Origin: Vigna angularis
Lineage: Eukaryota; Streptophyta; Magnoliopsida; Fabales; Fabaceae
Reading direction: 5' to 3'
NCBI RefSeq assembly: GCF_016808095.1
Contig: NC_068977.1
Location: 2,974,479-3,038,478, forward strand
Length of the DNA: 64,000 nucleotides
The notes beneath the pieces were generated by a model. It had not been told where the DNA came from, did no database searches, and worked only from the letters and a program-made list of their open reading frames with translations. Below are positions 12,989 through 25,995 of this stretch, one piece after another (the first letter of the stretch is position 1; every line of letters begins with the position of its first letter). A program made the position numbers and the translations under genes.

Positions 12989-14900
12989 TGTAATACTCTT
13001 AGTTAGAATGTTATATCATCGTTATTCATCAAGCATAAAGAAAGTATATGATTCCTTCGTTAGAGTCATTCCAAAAGATAATATGTGCACATACATACAA
13101 AAAGAACATAAAAACTAAATCATAATTATACAGTTTTTTGAAAAGATAAACAAACCCAATTTACTAATAGAAGAGCTAGACAGATATAGTATCATTTTCT
13201 TCTTAAACAAGATCAATACTTATTTTCTTATGTGCTCACATTCAATCACATTCAATCATGATGATCATTGCAAAAATAAAACAACAAACATAAGAAAACA
13301 TTAAAGCAAGCTAATTTATAAAAGAAACAAGCATATAGTAAGTCATATATTTCATAATAAAGTTATACAACTCAAATAGTCAATGATATACGAACCACAT
13401 AATTAAAGACTTTTACAAACTCAATTATCCGCATACATACACTGATATCGGATTCACTAGATACATACACTTGTGATGGCTTTTAGCAAAGTCACTGTCA
13501 ATTAGTTTCACTCTACCACACACAAGATTAACCCATTTTGCGTCTTAGACCAAGGAAAAATCCCTAGACTAGGATCTCTTCTCTCACCATATACCTCATT
13601 CTACTTTATCTGAGTGTAAATGGGTTATTAGAATGTCAAGATATCTCCTTACTTGAATCCATACATCAATGCATACACTAAAGACAACACAACACTAGAT
13701 TGTCCCAATGGAATTCCTTAAATCATAAGAACAAATATCATTACTACAACCATTGGATATGAACTCATATAAGCAACTAAAACCAACAAAAACTATAAAA
13801 AAAAAAGGATTTCACATCAAATAAAAACACTACATTGTATGGTGCTCAATAGTATAAACCACTACTCAACACTTTCTCATGAAATTGTTCTCTAACTTTG
13901 AAATTTAAGACTGACACTTAGCAGTCCAAAACCATCTCTTAGTATTCTATCACCACATGGTTCTCTTAGAATTTAAGATTTGCGCTCAACAATACAAAAT
14001 CACCATTCAACGATGTGTCACCACATGACTCTCTGACTTGGAATTTAAGACTTGCACTCAACGGTACAAAACCACCGCTCAACATCCTATCAATAGATTT
14101 TGTAAAATTAGGTTTTCAATTTTGTACAATTGCTAAATTTGCCACCTTCCACTCTCTTTCTTCTCAAATCCATTTTAAAACATTATCTTAATTGTACCAA
14201 ATTGACCCATTATTCAAGTAGAAACCCCTAATTCTATCATACCCTCAAATTCATAATTAGTTTCAAACACATTTGATTTTATAGAATTTCCAACAACAAT
14301 AAATTTAGCACATATTCAATAAACAAATTAGTATAAAGCAAATCAGGACAAGACTTCAAAATATCCATCATACATCATACAACTCATCCACACAATGTAC
14401 TCAACATACATACAACTAAAAACGACAAAAAAAACAACATATAAGTTTCTAAAAAGTCATACCTTCCTTCACCTTAGAAGACAACCCAATAACTCGAAAA
14501 GTTCCAAATTGCCTTCAAACTCATAAACCCTCTACATCAACAACCTAAACACACCATAAACATGTTTGGATCGAGCCGAAAGAGCCACTAGTTAGCAAAA
14601 AGTGAAATCAAACCCTCTACATTAACATAAGAAAGGCTGCATGCAAAGAAAAAACATATTGAACATCGAATGAGACTGAAATTTTGACTTACCCAAATGG
14701 AGAATCTGTTCGATTAGACTTGACGAGGGCTTCACAAAGATTGAGAAAATGTCCTCTGTTCAAGAAAAAAGGGGGCGGGTGGGAGGGGGAGACTTGAGTG
14801 ACTTCACAAGGGAAGGAGATGGAGAATTTTAAACAGGAAATTGTTTGAGAGAGGACAACATTTTTTCTTTGGCTAAAAGTTGTCAATGATTTAAAAAAAA
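12989..14900 (-). repeat. Diverged long-LTR relative, minus strand (approximate ends)
   Basis: Read on the minus strand, this segment has the same order of landmarks as the solo LTR at 6089-8640. First comes a pyrimidine-rich leader that ends in a donor-like CCATTTGG|GTAAGT at 14692. Then comes a GATCCTAGTCTAGG-type segment (compare GGTCCTAGTCCTTA in the intact copy). Last is the TGCAATGATCATC ... GTGAGCA block at 13231-13275. The 3' end is probably the TGTAATAC at 12989 (plus-strand reading). I could not find a matching 5' end or target duplication, so this is an old copy with uncertain limits. Confidence 0.45.
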
Positions 14901-17900
14901 ACAAAAAGGAGTTTTATTTTATAAAATAAAACAAAATTTTACATTTTTCTTAACAACAAAAATTTTGTCTTCCATAATTAAACTTACTAGAGAATAGATG
15001 TGAATATGACTTCCTCATGTCCTTCTCTAACTTCCAAGTAAAGTCACATGTGTTTCTATCTTAGACAACTTTCACTATATTGGTGGACTTTACCTCAATA
15101 TAATAATAATCATATTCATATTTATAAATAGTTTCATTTAGCTTATAAACTTAAACTAAAACATTTTTCTCATTTCTCTTACTAATGTCTTGATGACAAT
15201 AAAATGCCTTTATTTCTTAATGAAAGTATACATTAAGGTTTCCTTTTGAAATTCAATTCTAACATAGAGACAAGAGGTGTGATGATGAAGAGATTATTAA
15301 TGTAAAAATATACTCGAAAAACTCAAAAAAAAAAAACCTGCAAAAACTTAAAAAAAAAAACTAAAAAAAGAATACTCGAAAAAAAAAACTCAAAATCTAG
15401 AAAAATAAAATATTAGAAACACAAAGTATAATGTTACTTTTTTTTTTCTTAATGAAGAAACACATATTTTCATTACACCTATGCGTTTACTTCTTCTATT
15501 TTCTTCTTATAAAAATAAAAATAGCAATATTATATTGCATTTGTTATAGCATAAACATCATTAAAAGCAACTTAATCGCATTTTTGCAATTAATTAATAA
15601 GTATATTCATATTATAATCAACCTTATAACATTACGTTATTGTTATAGCAATTAATATTGTATTTAGATATCATACGGTTCTAATACAAACCAATGTTAT
15701 ATATTATAAGTTTGGAGACAGACCTCTTCACTTCTTCACTTTCACATTATTGTGTTTTGTATAATAATTTATTATTAGACAACATTTTTTTAGATTGTAT
15801 CATTTAACCAATAAAAAATCACGTAAATTAAATCATAATTAAATTATAACATTTATATTACTACACTTTATTTAAAAAAATTACACTCTTATTATTAATT
15901 ATAATTTTAAAAAAAGTATTTGAAGAATTAATATTAGAATCAAAATTTCAAATAATTACTATAACATTTAACAAATTTAACAAATGTAAAACCTTGTTTT
16001 ATTATAGAAAATCAAACTCCTTTTTTGTCTTTTTTTTTTATTAAAGCATAAACACAACTTCCTCTCCAACAGCTTTCTCTCGAACCAAGTTTTCTTCTTT
16101 TCTTGAATATAAGACATTTTTTCAATTGTCACAAAGCTCTCATTAAGATTTAAATTTCAAAGTCACAAACCAATTTCGTGATAGAGCGTTGAGCAATGAT
16201 TTATATCACTGAGCTTCACACAATGCAGTGTTCTGTTTGTTGTAAAATCTTGATTTTTTATAGTTTTGTTGGTTTTAATTGTTTATGAGTTAATTTTCAA
16301 TTGTAACATTTATGCCAAAAATCTTAGTGTTGTGTTGTCTTTAGTATATTCATTAATGTATGGATTCAAATATATTTTAATAACCATTCATATTCACATA
16401 AGTAAAATCTGGTATATGTTGAAAGTAATTAAAGATATTAGTTTAAAAACTTTTCATTCGGTTAAGATACAAAAAAAAATTAGCCTTCTGTGATAAAGTG
16501 AATCCATACTTAAAAAAATACAAATCAATTAAATAAAATTATTTAACATAATAATTATATTTAATTGAATGAAATTTTCACATATAAAATCAAGTTGTGA
16601 TAATAAGAAAAAGTATAGAAATAAGTGGTATCATAAATATATAAAATAAAAACATATGTTTATGAATAAGTTTCGATTAGAATTTTATTAGTTGTCAAGA
16701 TAAAATCTACAATATGATCCAACCTAATTCTTTTGCAATTTTCAGTTTATTGAAATTTTTAATTAAGTTTTCCATTTCAATTGAATTTGATCAATTTATG
16801 ACCACTCATACAAAATTTTATATATATTTTTTGAATAATGTTATATAAGATAGCTTTATCTATTATTTTATCCATATCAATGTTAGGAGTGTATTAGTAA
16901 CAACAAGGGTGCAGTGTAAATAGTATCTTCCCACATAAGCATTGTGTAAAGGGCTAAGACTTGTTGAAATTTCTTATTGGGCTCAAGCTGAGCTGAACCA
17001 ACTGTCAACATTACAAAGGTCCAACTTGTTTGCAGTTTTTTTTCCTTATTTATTTTTTTCCTTTTTACACTTCATATTTTTTTTCCTTTTCTTATATTCA
17101 TAATTTAATTTTCAAAATGTAGTTCAAAATAATTTCTAGAATGTAAAAAACAAGAAGAAAGTATAAAGAAAATCATTCGTTGGAAATTAAGTGATTGCAA
17201 CAACATTAATTTTAATCTTTGTAAGATTCGTGATGTCAGATAAACCTTTTAAAAATTAAAAGTTATTATTTTTGTTCCTTTTAATATCGAAAACTCATTT
17301 AATATCACGAAATTTAAAAGATTAAGTTAATTCCTGATGTCAAATAAACATTAAGAAATTTATGTTAATAGTTTAATATAACGAAATTAAAGTTTCAAAT
17401 TTTAAGATGTGATTTATTTTTCAGATATTCTACTTTATTATATTATAAGAGAGATTCACAGTTAGAAATAAAAAAAAAATATTAACAAATATAAACATAA
17501 GGATCATTATAAACATATTCCTTCTAATAATATGATTATTATTTCCATTAATATAATATAAAAAGAGATAATATTTTTTTGTACCACAATATTTCACACA
17601 TTTTTAATGTTGTTTATTTTTCTTGTCTGAAAGCGTATAATTCGTATTAATATTGTTACTGGTCAAAAAATTATCTCAACTATCAAATAATAAATATACT
17701 AATTACTTAAAATAATTCCATTCCATTTATAATTACATTATTTTTACGTGACAAAGATACAAACATTAACATAATTTATTTGGTATAGTTAAAAAAATAT
17801 TTATTTAAATTTAAGAACAACAATTAGTTTTTTTTTTTTAAATTGAAACTATAATCATGTTGAGACGGAGAAGTAAGCTTATAATTATATAATTTAATAA

Positions 17901-18307
17901 TACTAGTATAAAATTCCTTTACTGAGTAGTTCTATAAGCTATTTCCTATTTTTAAGAATAATAATAAAGTAACTTCCAAAACACAAGTTTTTTTTTTTTT
18001 AATTTATATTTTAAAATTTTCCGTGCATGTTTGTTTTGTCTATCTCTCAAAATGTATAACTAAATAACTAAATAACTAAATCAAACTTCAATTCAATTGC
18101 ATTCATAGTTCATTTATGATCGTAATTCTACGTTGATCTGATCCCAACTCATTAATAGTCCAAAGTCCAACGTGGAAATTTGAGTCACACAGCACAACCT
18201 TGGATCCAACACTTTCACCTGTGTCTCAAATTCCATAATTCAATCAACCCCATTGTTCTTATCAGTCTCAAGCTCGGATTTGGAGTGTAAAGATCTGTGC
18301 TTTGGCC
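14901..18307. other. AT-rich intergenic DNA upstream of the GMPPA-like gene
   Basis: No gene is seen. There are A-rich runs at 15310-15420 and several pure AT stretches. The last 200 bp before 18308 are less AT-rich, and presumably hold the promoter and 5' leader of the following gene. I cannot point to a convincing TATA box. Confidence 0.55.
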
Positions 18308-21300
18308 ATGGAGAACTCGGAGAAGGTGGTGGCTGTGATCATGGTGGGTGGGCCAACCAAAGGTATTTGAAATCTTTGCATGTTTTCTGATCAAAGTTAG
18401 TGTCTTTTTTCCAGTTTTGATTTTGGGGTTCTCTTAGTATCTATCTTACATGGCTTTGTTCGATTGTGTCTGCAGGGACCAGATTTCGGCCTCTTTCGTT
18501 CAATATTCCCAAACCCCTTTTCCCTTTGGCTGGCCAGCCAATGGTTCACCATCCTATTTCTGCTTGCAAAAGGGTTTGTTTCTTTGCCTCACCTCAATTA
18601 CCCTTCTCACTGTTTCTCATCAAATTGAGGGGAAAATAAATTAAAAGGACTTCAATGTCAATGTTGACTTGCATACTTGTGTGTGTGTTTAATTACAAAT
18701 GGTCTTCATTAGTTTAAACTCTAAAGTTCAAATGTGTGTATGTGCTATGCTTTAATCTATAGTCTAAAATTCAAATTAGAACAAGTTGGAAAATAAAAAC
18801 AAAAAACTAGAATGAACTTCAATTTATGTGTGTGTATGTGTGTGCGCTCACGCAGGCCAGTGTATGATCCATGTAGCCAATCTCGTAATGAGATAATAAG
18901 ACTTTATGGTTGTTATGCTGTGGATGTGTGTACTAAAATTTGATCAATGTGTGTGTTCTACATTAGTCTAAAATTCAAATATGATCAAATTGAGGGAAAG
19001 AAAACTAGAAGTAACTTCAGTTTCAATGTTGACATGCATACTTTTCTGTGTGTGTATAAATGTCCATGGTTTCCATTTGTTGAAAATATTGAAGATCAGC
19101 TTAAAAACTGATGAAAAGGAGAGGAGAGGGGACGTGTGACTTACAAGGTGTGAAGTGTTTTTACTTATTAGTGTTGTCTTCTACAGATACCCAATTTGGC
19201 TCAAATATATCTTATTGGATTCTACGAGGAGCGAGAATTCGCTCTATATGTCTCTTCAATCTCAAATGAGCTGAAATTACCAGTAAGGTGACTAGTGCAT
19301 TAATATGCAGCTTTAATAAGAGAAAGTATGCTTGTTAACTTTGTTAAATTCTGGACCTGACCTGACCATGGCTTATTACTGATATCAATCTAGATATTTG
19401 AAAGAAGATAAACCGCGTGGTTCAGCAGGTGGCCTTTACTACTTCAGAGATATTATCATGGAGGACAGCCCAGTTAGAAACACTACCCTTATCTGTTTTT
19501 GCCATTTTATGTTATATTGTTAATTAACATAGTCGCCACATTTTTATTGCAGTCACATATATTTCTGTTAAACTGTGATGTTTGCTGCAGTTTTCCACTA
19601 CCAGCAATGCTTGGTAAGTATGTCGCTCTTAAACTGTGGTAGTTCTTCAGATGTATGTCGCTACTGAAATTTTTCTTTTTTTCTTTTTACAGATGCCCAT
19701 AAAAGATATGGTGGGATGGGGACAATGTTGGTGATCAAGGTTGGTGCATAAGAAAATGGGTATACTTAAATAGCACTTAAAGTGGTAAAATCAGAGGCAC
19801 AGACAGACTAGGGATTAAGAGATCAATGCTTTTTCTATACACACAATTCACAGTAGGACATTATGGCATTGTTTTATTATAACAACTTCACCTACAACCT
19901 AGTGGAAAAAGGGCTTCATTGTTGTTCTGTCTATGGGTTTGCTAAATACATTCAGATGATACATATCTATAATGATCATTGCTGTGTTTCTTTACAAAAC
20001 CACTTTCATTCTCTTTTTGGGGTTGTGGATGTCTTGTGTAGGTTTCAGCTGAATCTGCTAACCAATTCGGTGAGTTGGTTGCTGATCCAACCACTAATGA
20101 GTTGCTGCATTATACTGAGAAACCTGAGACATTTGTAAGTATTCGGTTTGGTTTGTTTCTCTTCATTTTCTTACTAAGAAAAAAAAAATCACAATTCAAT
20201 TTATTATCTTGATTGGTATAATATGTGTATGTGTGCTCTGCTATTACACCTTAACAAAACTAATCACTGTAATTGCAGGTCAGCAATTTGATAAATTGTG
20301 GTGTGTACGTTTTCACCCCTGATATTTTTACTGCAATTGATGATGTATATATTAATCGAGAAGGCATAGGTTGGTCACTTTCAATCACCTTTTATATAGT
20401 TTCAATCTTGAAAGACTTGTGTTGCATGAATTGATTCTCTAAAACATAAGATTTAACTCGGTTCAACCTTTAGAATTTTAACTAATGAGTGTTGCATAGA
20501 AGTGGTATATATTATGAACCAAGAAGGCATAGGGTGATCTATGTCAATTGAAGTTTAGAAAACTTCACTTATAAAAGGCTTGTGTTTCATTAATTGATTC
20601 CTGATACTGAAGATAGAACTTGGCTCTAACCTTCAGAAATTTAAACAAATTTGTATAAGCAGGTATATGATATGAACTGAGAAGACAAATTTTATTTTTA
20701 TCATAATTTAAAAAGCTTCACCATTAAAAGGCTTGTATTCCATCAATTTGTTCCTTAATAGACAAGATTTAACTTGGCTTCAACCTTTAGACTTTAGACA
20801 ATATAGGCACAATACACAAAATTGCAAAAGTTGAGAAATGTTGTTAGTAATAATGATTCTATTTCCAATCACTGTTTATATTCTTCCCTTATAGGCACAC
20901 TCACACACATTTGGTAGCATATGACCAGCTCCTGTAATTGGTGAACCCATATAACTTTTTGCTCCAAATAATTTTCTTTATTTATTTGTAAGGGTCTGTG
21001 TTTTATTAGTACCTACCAGATGTTGCATACCCTTTTCATTGCAAGAACTATGCTGATAGGTTTTGAAAACGTTTGGGCAACTTAGGACTACAAAAAATAT
21101 CTACACAAGGACTAAATCAAAATTGTGCGAATTGTATAGAGACCAATATATATCTTAATAAAAAATGTGTAACTACCATGTCATGTCACCAACAACTATT
21201 AGCCACACCAACAAGGGGAGAATGGTTTTATGGCATACAAAGGCTGGTGTCTATTTTGAAAACTTTTTCTCTTATAGGAACAAAAAAGATATAGAAATCA

Positions 21301-23967
21301 AATTTAAGTTGTGACAAGGTGACCCATGTAACGATGAAATACGTAGTTTAACCCATTTTATTCTGTCATTTATTATATTTCTTATAGTTATTACTTAAAA
21401 GAAAAATTGGGATGCTTCATAATGGAATATGATGAGAAGGTCCTCTGCATACTAAAGCTATCAAACATATTTTTTTTTAACTTGGCTCCATTATATATGG
21501 TGTATTTGTAGCTTTACATATTTCTAACATCGATTTATGGCATTCATGTCTAAGAACTTGAAAATCTTTCATACCTTTTGGTTTTTTCACTATATCTACT
21601 ATTGGAAATCCCACATAGACTAAAGATAAGGTTAACTTATAATATATAAGTGGATGCAAACTTCACCTAACAAACTAGTTTTGTAGAATTGAGTTAGGCT
21701 TAAAGTCCATTTCTTAACATGGTTTGAGAGCCATAGTTATCCTAGTGAATTTTGTTGTTTGTTGAGTCTATTATTCCACCCACTATCGGATCACTCTTTA
21801 ATGTCTAATCTCACGCTCAAATTGTATATGTCTCAACATGAGGGGGGATGTTGGAAGTCCCACATAGACTAAAGATAAATATAATTTACAATATATAAGT
21901 GGTGCAGATCTCACTTTTCAAACCAGTTTTGTAGGGTTGAGTTAGGTTTAAAGACCAGTTCTTAACATCTATCGACTTTGTTTGCTTTGTTTGCTGTTTG
22001 GTTACATCATTGGAAATTGACTTAATTTATTGACACCTTTGCAGCTAATCTACGACGTCTCTCCAACTTTGAAACACTCCAATCTGCCTCAAGGTTGACT
22101 AATTACCATTTTTTTTTTATTTTGAAAAGAATTCAAAACTATTTTTAATGGGTGCATGGATATTGGCTCAGATGTGAGTTAAATGTAAAAGAGTCTCTAC
22201 ACTTGACTGTAATTTTCTCTTTTAGGGATTAAGTTAATCTTGCTCAGCGTAAGACAAATATCTAGCCCTCATTGCTTTTCTTCCTCTACTTGTCACATTG
22301 GCTACAAAGAATTCACCCTTTTCTTTGCACATCTTTTCCTCGTTGAAAACTACAATATCTTCAGAGGCTCATGGACACATTTTCCCTTCAGGAATATTCC
22401 TGCAGATTTTGTAAGACTGGATCAGAATATATTATCACCTCTAGCTGGGAAGAAGCAATTATATACGTATGAGACAATGGATTTCTGGGAGCAAATTAAA
22501 ACTCCTGGGTAGGGTTGCATTGTATCTTAACACTGTCTCAAGATTTAATATAGGAAACATTATTAGGTTTAACTTATATTATACACTTACATGAACAGAA
22601 TGTCATTGAAATGCTCAGAATTGTATCTTGCTCAATTCCGGTATACTTCACCTGATCTTTTGGCCAGTGGAGATGGTATTAAGAGTGCAACAGTTTCTGG
22701 CAATGTATATATTCATCCCTCTGCAAAAGTTCATCCATCTGCGAAGGTAACTCCATTGCCTTCTCAAAATTGTAAATACTTTACCTTTATAGACAAAAAT
22801 TAAATTTGCTGTAGTATGCATTTCTGCTAAAGTCGTAAAGATTATATAGATCTGTTCTTGAAGGGAAAAAATACTTGACTAGAATTTATACAATATTTCC
22901 AAATAATTGTTTTAAGGGTGCATTGATTCCATTGCAAGTTAGAATTTATTTGTTAGGTTAAACTGTTTGTTGGACAGATGATGTTGGAAAGATTTTTATT
23001 CAGACTTTCAATCAAGATTGAATAAACAGTGCACATTGCATTATTGCAATTATAAAATGTTTGTAGGTTAAACAAATACTTGACATGAAATATAAAGTAA
23101 GTTTTTCTTCTCTTCATTGAACAGATTGGTCCCAATGTTTCTATCTCAGCAAATGTTCGTGTAGGTGCTGGCGTCAGGTTGAGCGGTTGTATCATCTTGG
23201 ATGATGTTGAAATTATGGTAAGGAACTGAATGGTTAGATGTGAATAAGTATTTACAGTGTATAAGAAAATGCAATTGTTCTTCTGACAGGAAAATGCTTT
23301 CGTCACAAACTCGATTATTGGATGGAAGTCATCACTTGGAAGATGGTCACATGTGCAGGCAAGTTCAGTACATTTTTAATTAAACTGGTGCAAATGTGAA
23401 AGAGCATAAAGCAAAAAGATGGAGAAAATTTTGAACAAAAGAAAAGTTCCATTTCAGCCATCAACATGTCTAAGGCATTTGAATTTTAACTTTTACAAGC
23501 ACTCTTGCTTACTGTGGCTCACCTATAGTCATTTTAATGGTTCAGGCTGATGGTAACTATAATGCAAGACTTGGCACAACCATTCTAGGTACAAACTTCT
23601 GCTTTCTTAATTTGTTTATGAAGAAAACTGATTTACAGTTTTGGTAGGTACTTTTGGTGATGTTCTTCAGTTAAACATATAAAATTGAAGTTTTAACTTA
23701 TTAATCTGTGTTGATCTTAATGAAAACTTCCATTTTGAAAATTACAGAGGTAAACTCTAATCTGGATTAGAAAACAATGCCAAAAGTGTTTAAAGAACTG
23801 TGTCCTATAAACACCATTTCAGTTGTGACCTTTTTCCTTTTCTCCTTTGTGATAATGATCATTTAGGGGAAGCTGTAACTGTTGAAGATGAGGTGGTAGT
23901 GTTCAACTGCATTGTTCTTCCCAACAAAACTCTTAATGTCAGTGTGCAAGAAGAAATCATCTTGTAA
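18308..23967 (+). CDS. GMPPA: GMPPA/KONJAC-type GDP-mannose pyrophosphorylase-like protein
   Basis: Fifteen exons encode 414 residues: 18308-18362, 18476-18573, 19187-19287, 19394-19472, 19553-19613, 19693-19739, 20042-20134, 20279-20369, 22045-22093, 22392-22508, 22599-22746, 23125-23217, 23290-23358, 23546-23588, 23867-23967. All phases join. The N-terminal two thirds is a nucleotidyltransferase fold starting [20 protein letters not shown] (residues about 7-26), with LLNCDVCC near 115 and NCGVYVF near 185. The C-terminal third is a left-handed beta-helix of hexapeptide-like repeats ([20 protein letters not shown]). Length and sequence fit Arabidopsis KONJAC1/2, cytosolic proteins known to stimulate the catalytic GDP-mannose pyrophosphorylase VTC1, so a regulatory subunit role in GDP-mannose, ascorbate and glucomannan supply is likely. 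The intron after exon 13 begins GC (23359), a GC-AG intron. Intron 8 (1675 bp) carries a triplication and a TRIM. No disruption is seen. Confidence 0.93.
18610..19060. repeat. Degenerate repeats in GMPPA-like intron 2
   Basis: A segment beginning CAAATTGAGGG, followed by a CTTCA...CAATGTTGAC...GCATACTT part and a GTGTGTGT run, occurs near 18619-18690 and again near 18983-19056. A weaker middle copy lies near 18775-18840. Spacing is roughly 180 bp, so this looks like an old tandem triplication within the intron. Confidence 0.6.
20340..20815 (+). repeat. Tandem triplication spanning exon 8 end and its donor
   Basis: A unit of about 160 bp starts at GTATAT at 20345, 20505 and 20663. The first unit includes the end of exon 8 (GAGAAGGCATAG) and the functional donor at 20369/20370. 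The second unit keeps AAGAAGGCATAGG followed by GTGATC, a near-copy of the exon end and donor inside the intron. The third has lost it. All three share the following AAAGGCTTGTGTT / TTAACTTGGCTTCAACCTT-type intron sequence. Confidence 0.8.
21600..21967 (+). mobile_element. Complete TRIM retroelement (368 bp) in GMPPA-like intron 8
   Basis: Two direct terminal repeats of 120 and 119 bp (21600-21719 and 21849-21967) both contain CCCACATAGACTAAAGATAA and end CTTAACA. Directly after the left repeat is TGGTTTGAGAGCC, two changes from the initiator-Met tRNA primer-binding site TGGTATCAGAGC. Directly before the right repeat is a polypurine tract GAGGGGGGA (21840-21848). The internal part is only 129 bp and non-coding. 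Flanks TCTAC (21595-21599) and TCTAT (21968-21972) give a 5-bp target duplication with one change. This is the full anatomy of a terminal-repeat retrotransposon in miniature, in the sense orientation of the gene. Confidence 0.9.
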
Positions 23968-24286
23968 TCTGAAGAAGGGAGTTTTACATCCTAAAAAGAG
24001 GCTTGGAGCATTTTGGTTTTACCATTTCTTTCTCTAATTTGTTTGATCTAGGAATGCAAGTTAAGTTTAGATACAACATACAAGAAGAGTAAGGAATTTT
24101 GGCTTAATTATGGAGTTATGTACATTACAATATTTTTTTCCCTTGCTTATTTTATGTACACAAATGGACCAATGTGTAAATCACACTGTTACATCAATCC
24201 ATCACTAAACTTTACATCATAAACTTAAACGTTACAGTTAGATCATGACTCCAACAGATATTACATGTTTGACTTAAACTTTACAA

Positions 24287-24424
24287 AGTTTGGATTGAAC
24301 TTAAGTTTATAAAAACTACTGATGTTGTTTCTATAAAATTGAGGTTTTAAGTGAAAGTTTGGATTGAACTTAAGTTTGTAAAAACTACTGATGTTGTTTC
24401 TATAAAATTGAGGTTTTAAAAAAT
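24287..24424. repeat. 69-bp tandem duplication
   Basis: The segment starting GTTTGGATTGAACTTAAGTT is repeated once with a 69-bp period (GGATTGAAC at 24292 and 24361). There is almost no divergence, so the duplication is recent. Confidence 0.9.
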
Positions 24425-25689
24425 TTTGATGCACTTTCGTAAGTTTCCTCTTAGACCCTCAGAGAGATCTATTGTCTTTTCTGAATTATACTAGGTTATT
24501 TTTTTATTTTTAGATTATGAAATCCAATAAAAAAAATTTCTTAAAAAAGACTTTCTAATTGTATGTACAAAACAGTCAAAAATGACTTTCAAATTATGAA
24601 ATTCAGAAATTAAGTAATTTTCAGATTATACAATTTCGAAATTATTTTTAATTTTCGAATTATATAACTTAAAAGCTATTGACTTTTGAATTATGCAAGT
24701 CATTTTTAATTTCTGGATTATACACTCTAAAATAATAAAATGGAATGTTTTTTTGAATGGGGATACAGGAAGAAACTTGCACTTGTAAAATGTAGAAAAG
24801 AATCTCCTGATACTACATGATAATTGCTTCTTGTACACCCGTATTTTCTTTTGTGCACCATTTTGTAGTGTGATGACAAAAATGATTTATTTTTCAAATA
24901 GTCAAATTTTCTAGGAAACTATTTCTGAAATGTTATTAAAAAGCTTTCAAGCTACGCGTTTGGGAAATATTCGGAAAAATCTGTACTATTATTGCGAAAA
25001 TAATTAATGACATAGTTACACCTCTTTTTTGCATACAATATTTATTACGAGGAATTGGTTGTGTTATTGATTTTGTGAAATTTGATTTAGAAAAATTGAT
25101 CAAAGCTATGGTGCAAAGACTAGCTAGAGTATAATCTGATATTACGTGTTTGAATGAGTCTTGATTATTTGTATTTAATTTGCAATGTCGACGTCAATTG
25201 GACAGCTATGAGTATGGGTATTATGTAATGAAATACATGCATATCATTATTTGTACAAACATTACTGAATCATGAAATAAGGTATTAAAAAACTAATTAA
25301 ATATTTATCTAACTATTCATTACAATATTGTTTTAACTCCATTATTTTACTTGTAGATCTTTAATGATTCATCTCCATGAAAGCTGCAGACATTGAAAAC
25401 ATTAGAAAGAACTAAGCTTCTATTATTTTAAGTGTTAGTAGAAACTTGGCTACAATTCAATAATGTATGTACATTAATGGAACATTTGGATTTAATATAT
25501 AGTTTCATGTATAAATGATGTATTAAATATTATTAAACAATTTAATGTTTGAAATGAATTCTATTTAGCTGAATTGAATTTGTTCATTTGAAGCTATATT
25601 GATTATAAATTGATTCCATCATATGATAATATAGAAATATGATTATAAATTCATTGAATGTCAATTGTAATAATCAAATTTAAAAAAAC

Positions 25690-25995
25690 ATATATTATGA
25701 CGTACTAAACAATGTACGTCATAATACGTTGATTCTGAAAACCATTTCTTATGATAGGTAAAAATTATACGTCATAATACATTCAATATGTTATGATTGG
25801 TAAAAATATCTACATCATAATACACCACATATTATACCAGGTAAACACAACTACGTCATAATACGTTTCGCAATATTATGAGTGATAAATGAAAATTTGT
25901 CATAATAAATTATGCATATTATGACTGGTTACAGAAATTATCTCATAATATGTTCAAACTATGATGTAATTTTCTGTTACGTCATAAAATGCATA
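25690..25995. repeat. Array of palindromic ATTATGAC...GTCATAAT units
   Basis: GTCATAAT-like cores, usually in an ACGTCATAATACG context, recur with about 40-53 bp spacing (near 25717, 25769, 25812, 25853, 25898, 25941 and 25979). Between them lie inverted partners such as ATTATGAC or TTATGATTGG. Each unit of about 42 bp thus has the form ATTATGAC-GGTAAA-spacer-GTCATAAT. The units are diverged. They may be the subterminal repeats of a DNA transposon, but no terminal repeats or target duplication were found. Confidence 0.75.

Noticed and set aside
14689..14904. 71-codon minus-strand open frame
   Set aside because: It falls in the pyrimidine-rich leader of the diverged LTR copy, which explains the Phe/Ser/Pro-rich reading.
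24600..24760. Repeated AATTATGAAATTC / GAATTATGCAAG-like words, possible tandem array
   Set aside because: Only a few short AT-rich similarities without constant spacing. This fits chance in such DNA.
25690..25995. CRISPR-like array
   Set aside because: The units are diverged, palindromic and lack unique spacers of constant length. The context is plant nuclear DNA.
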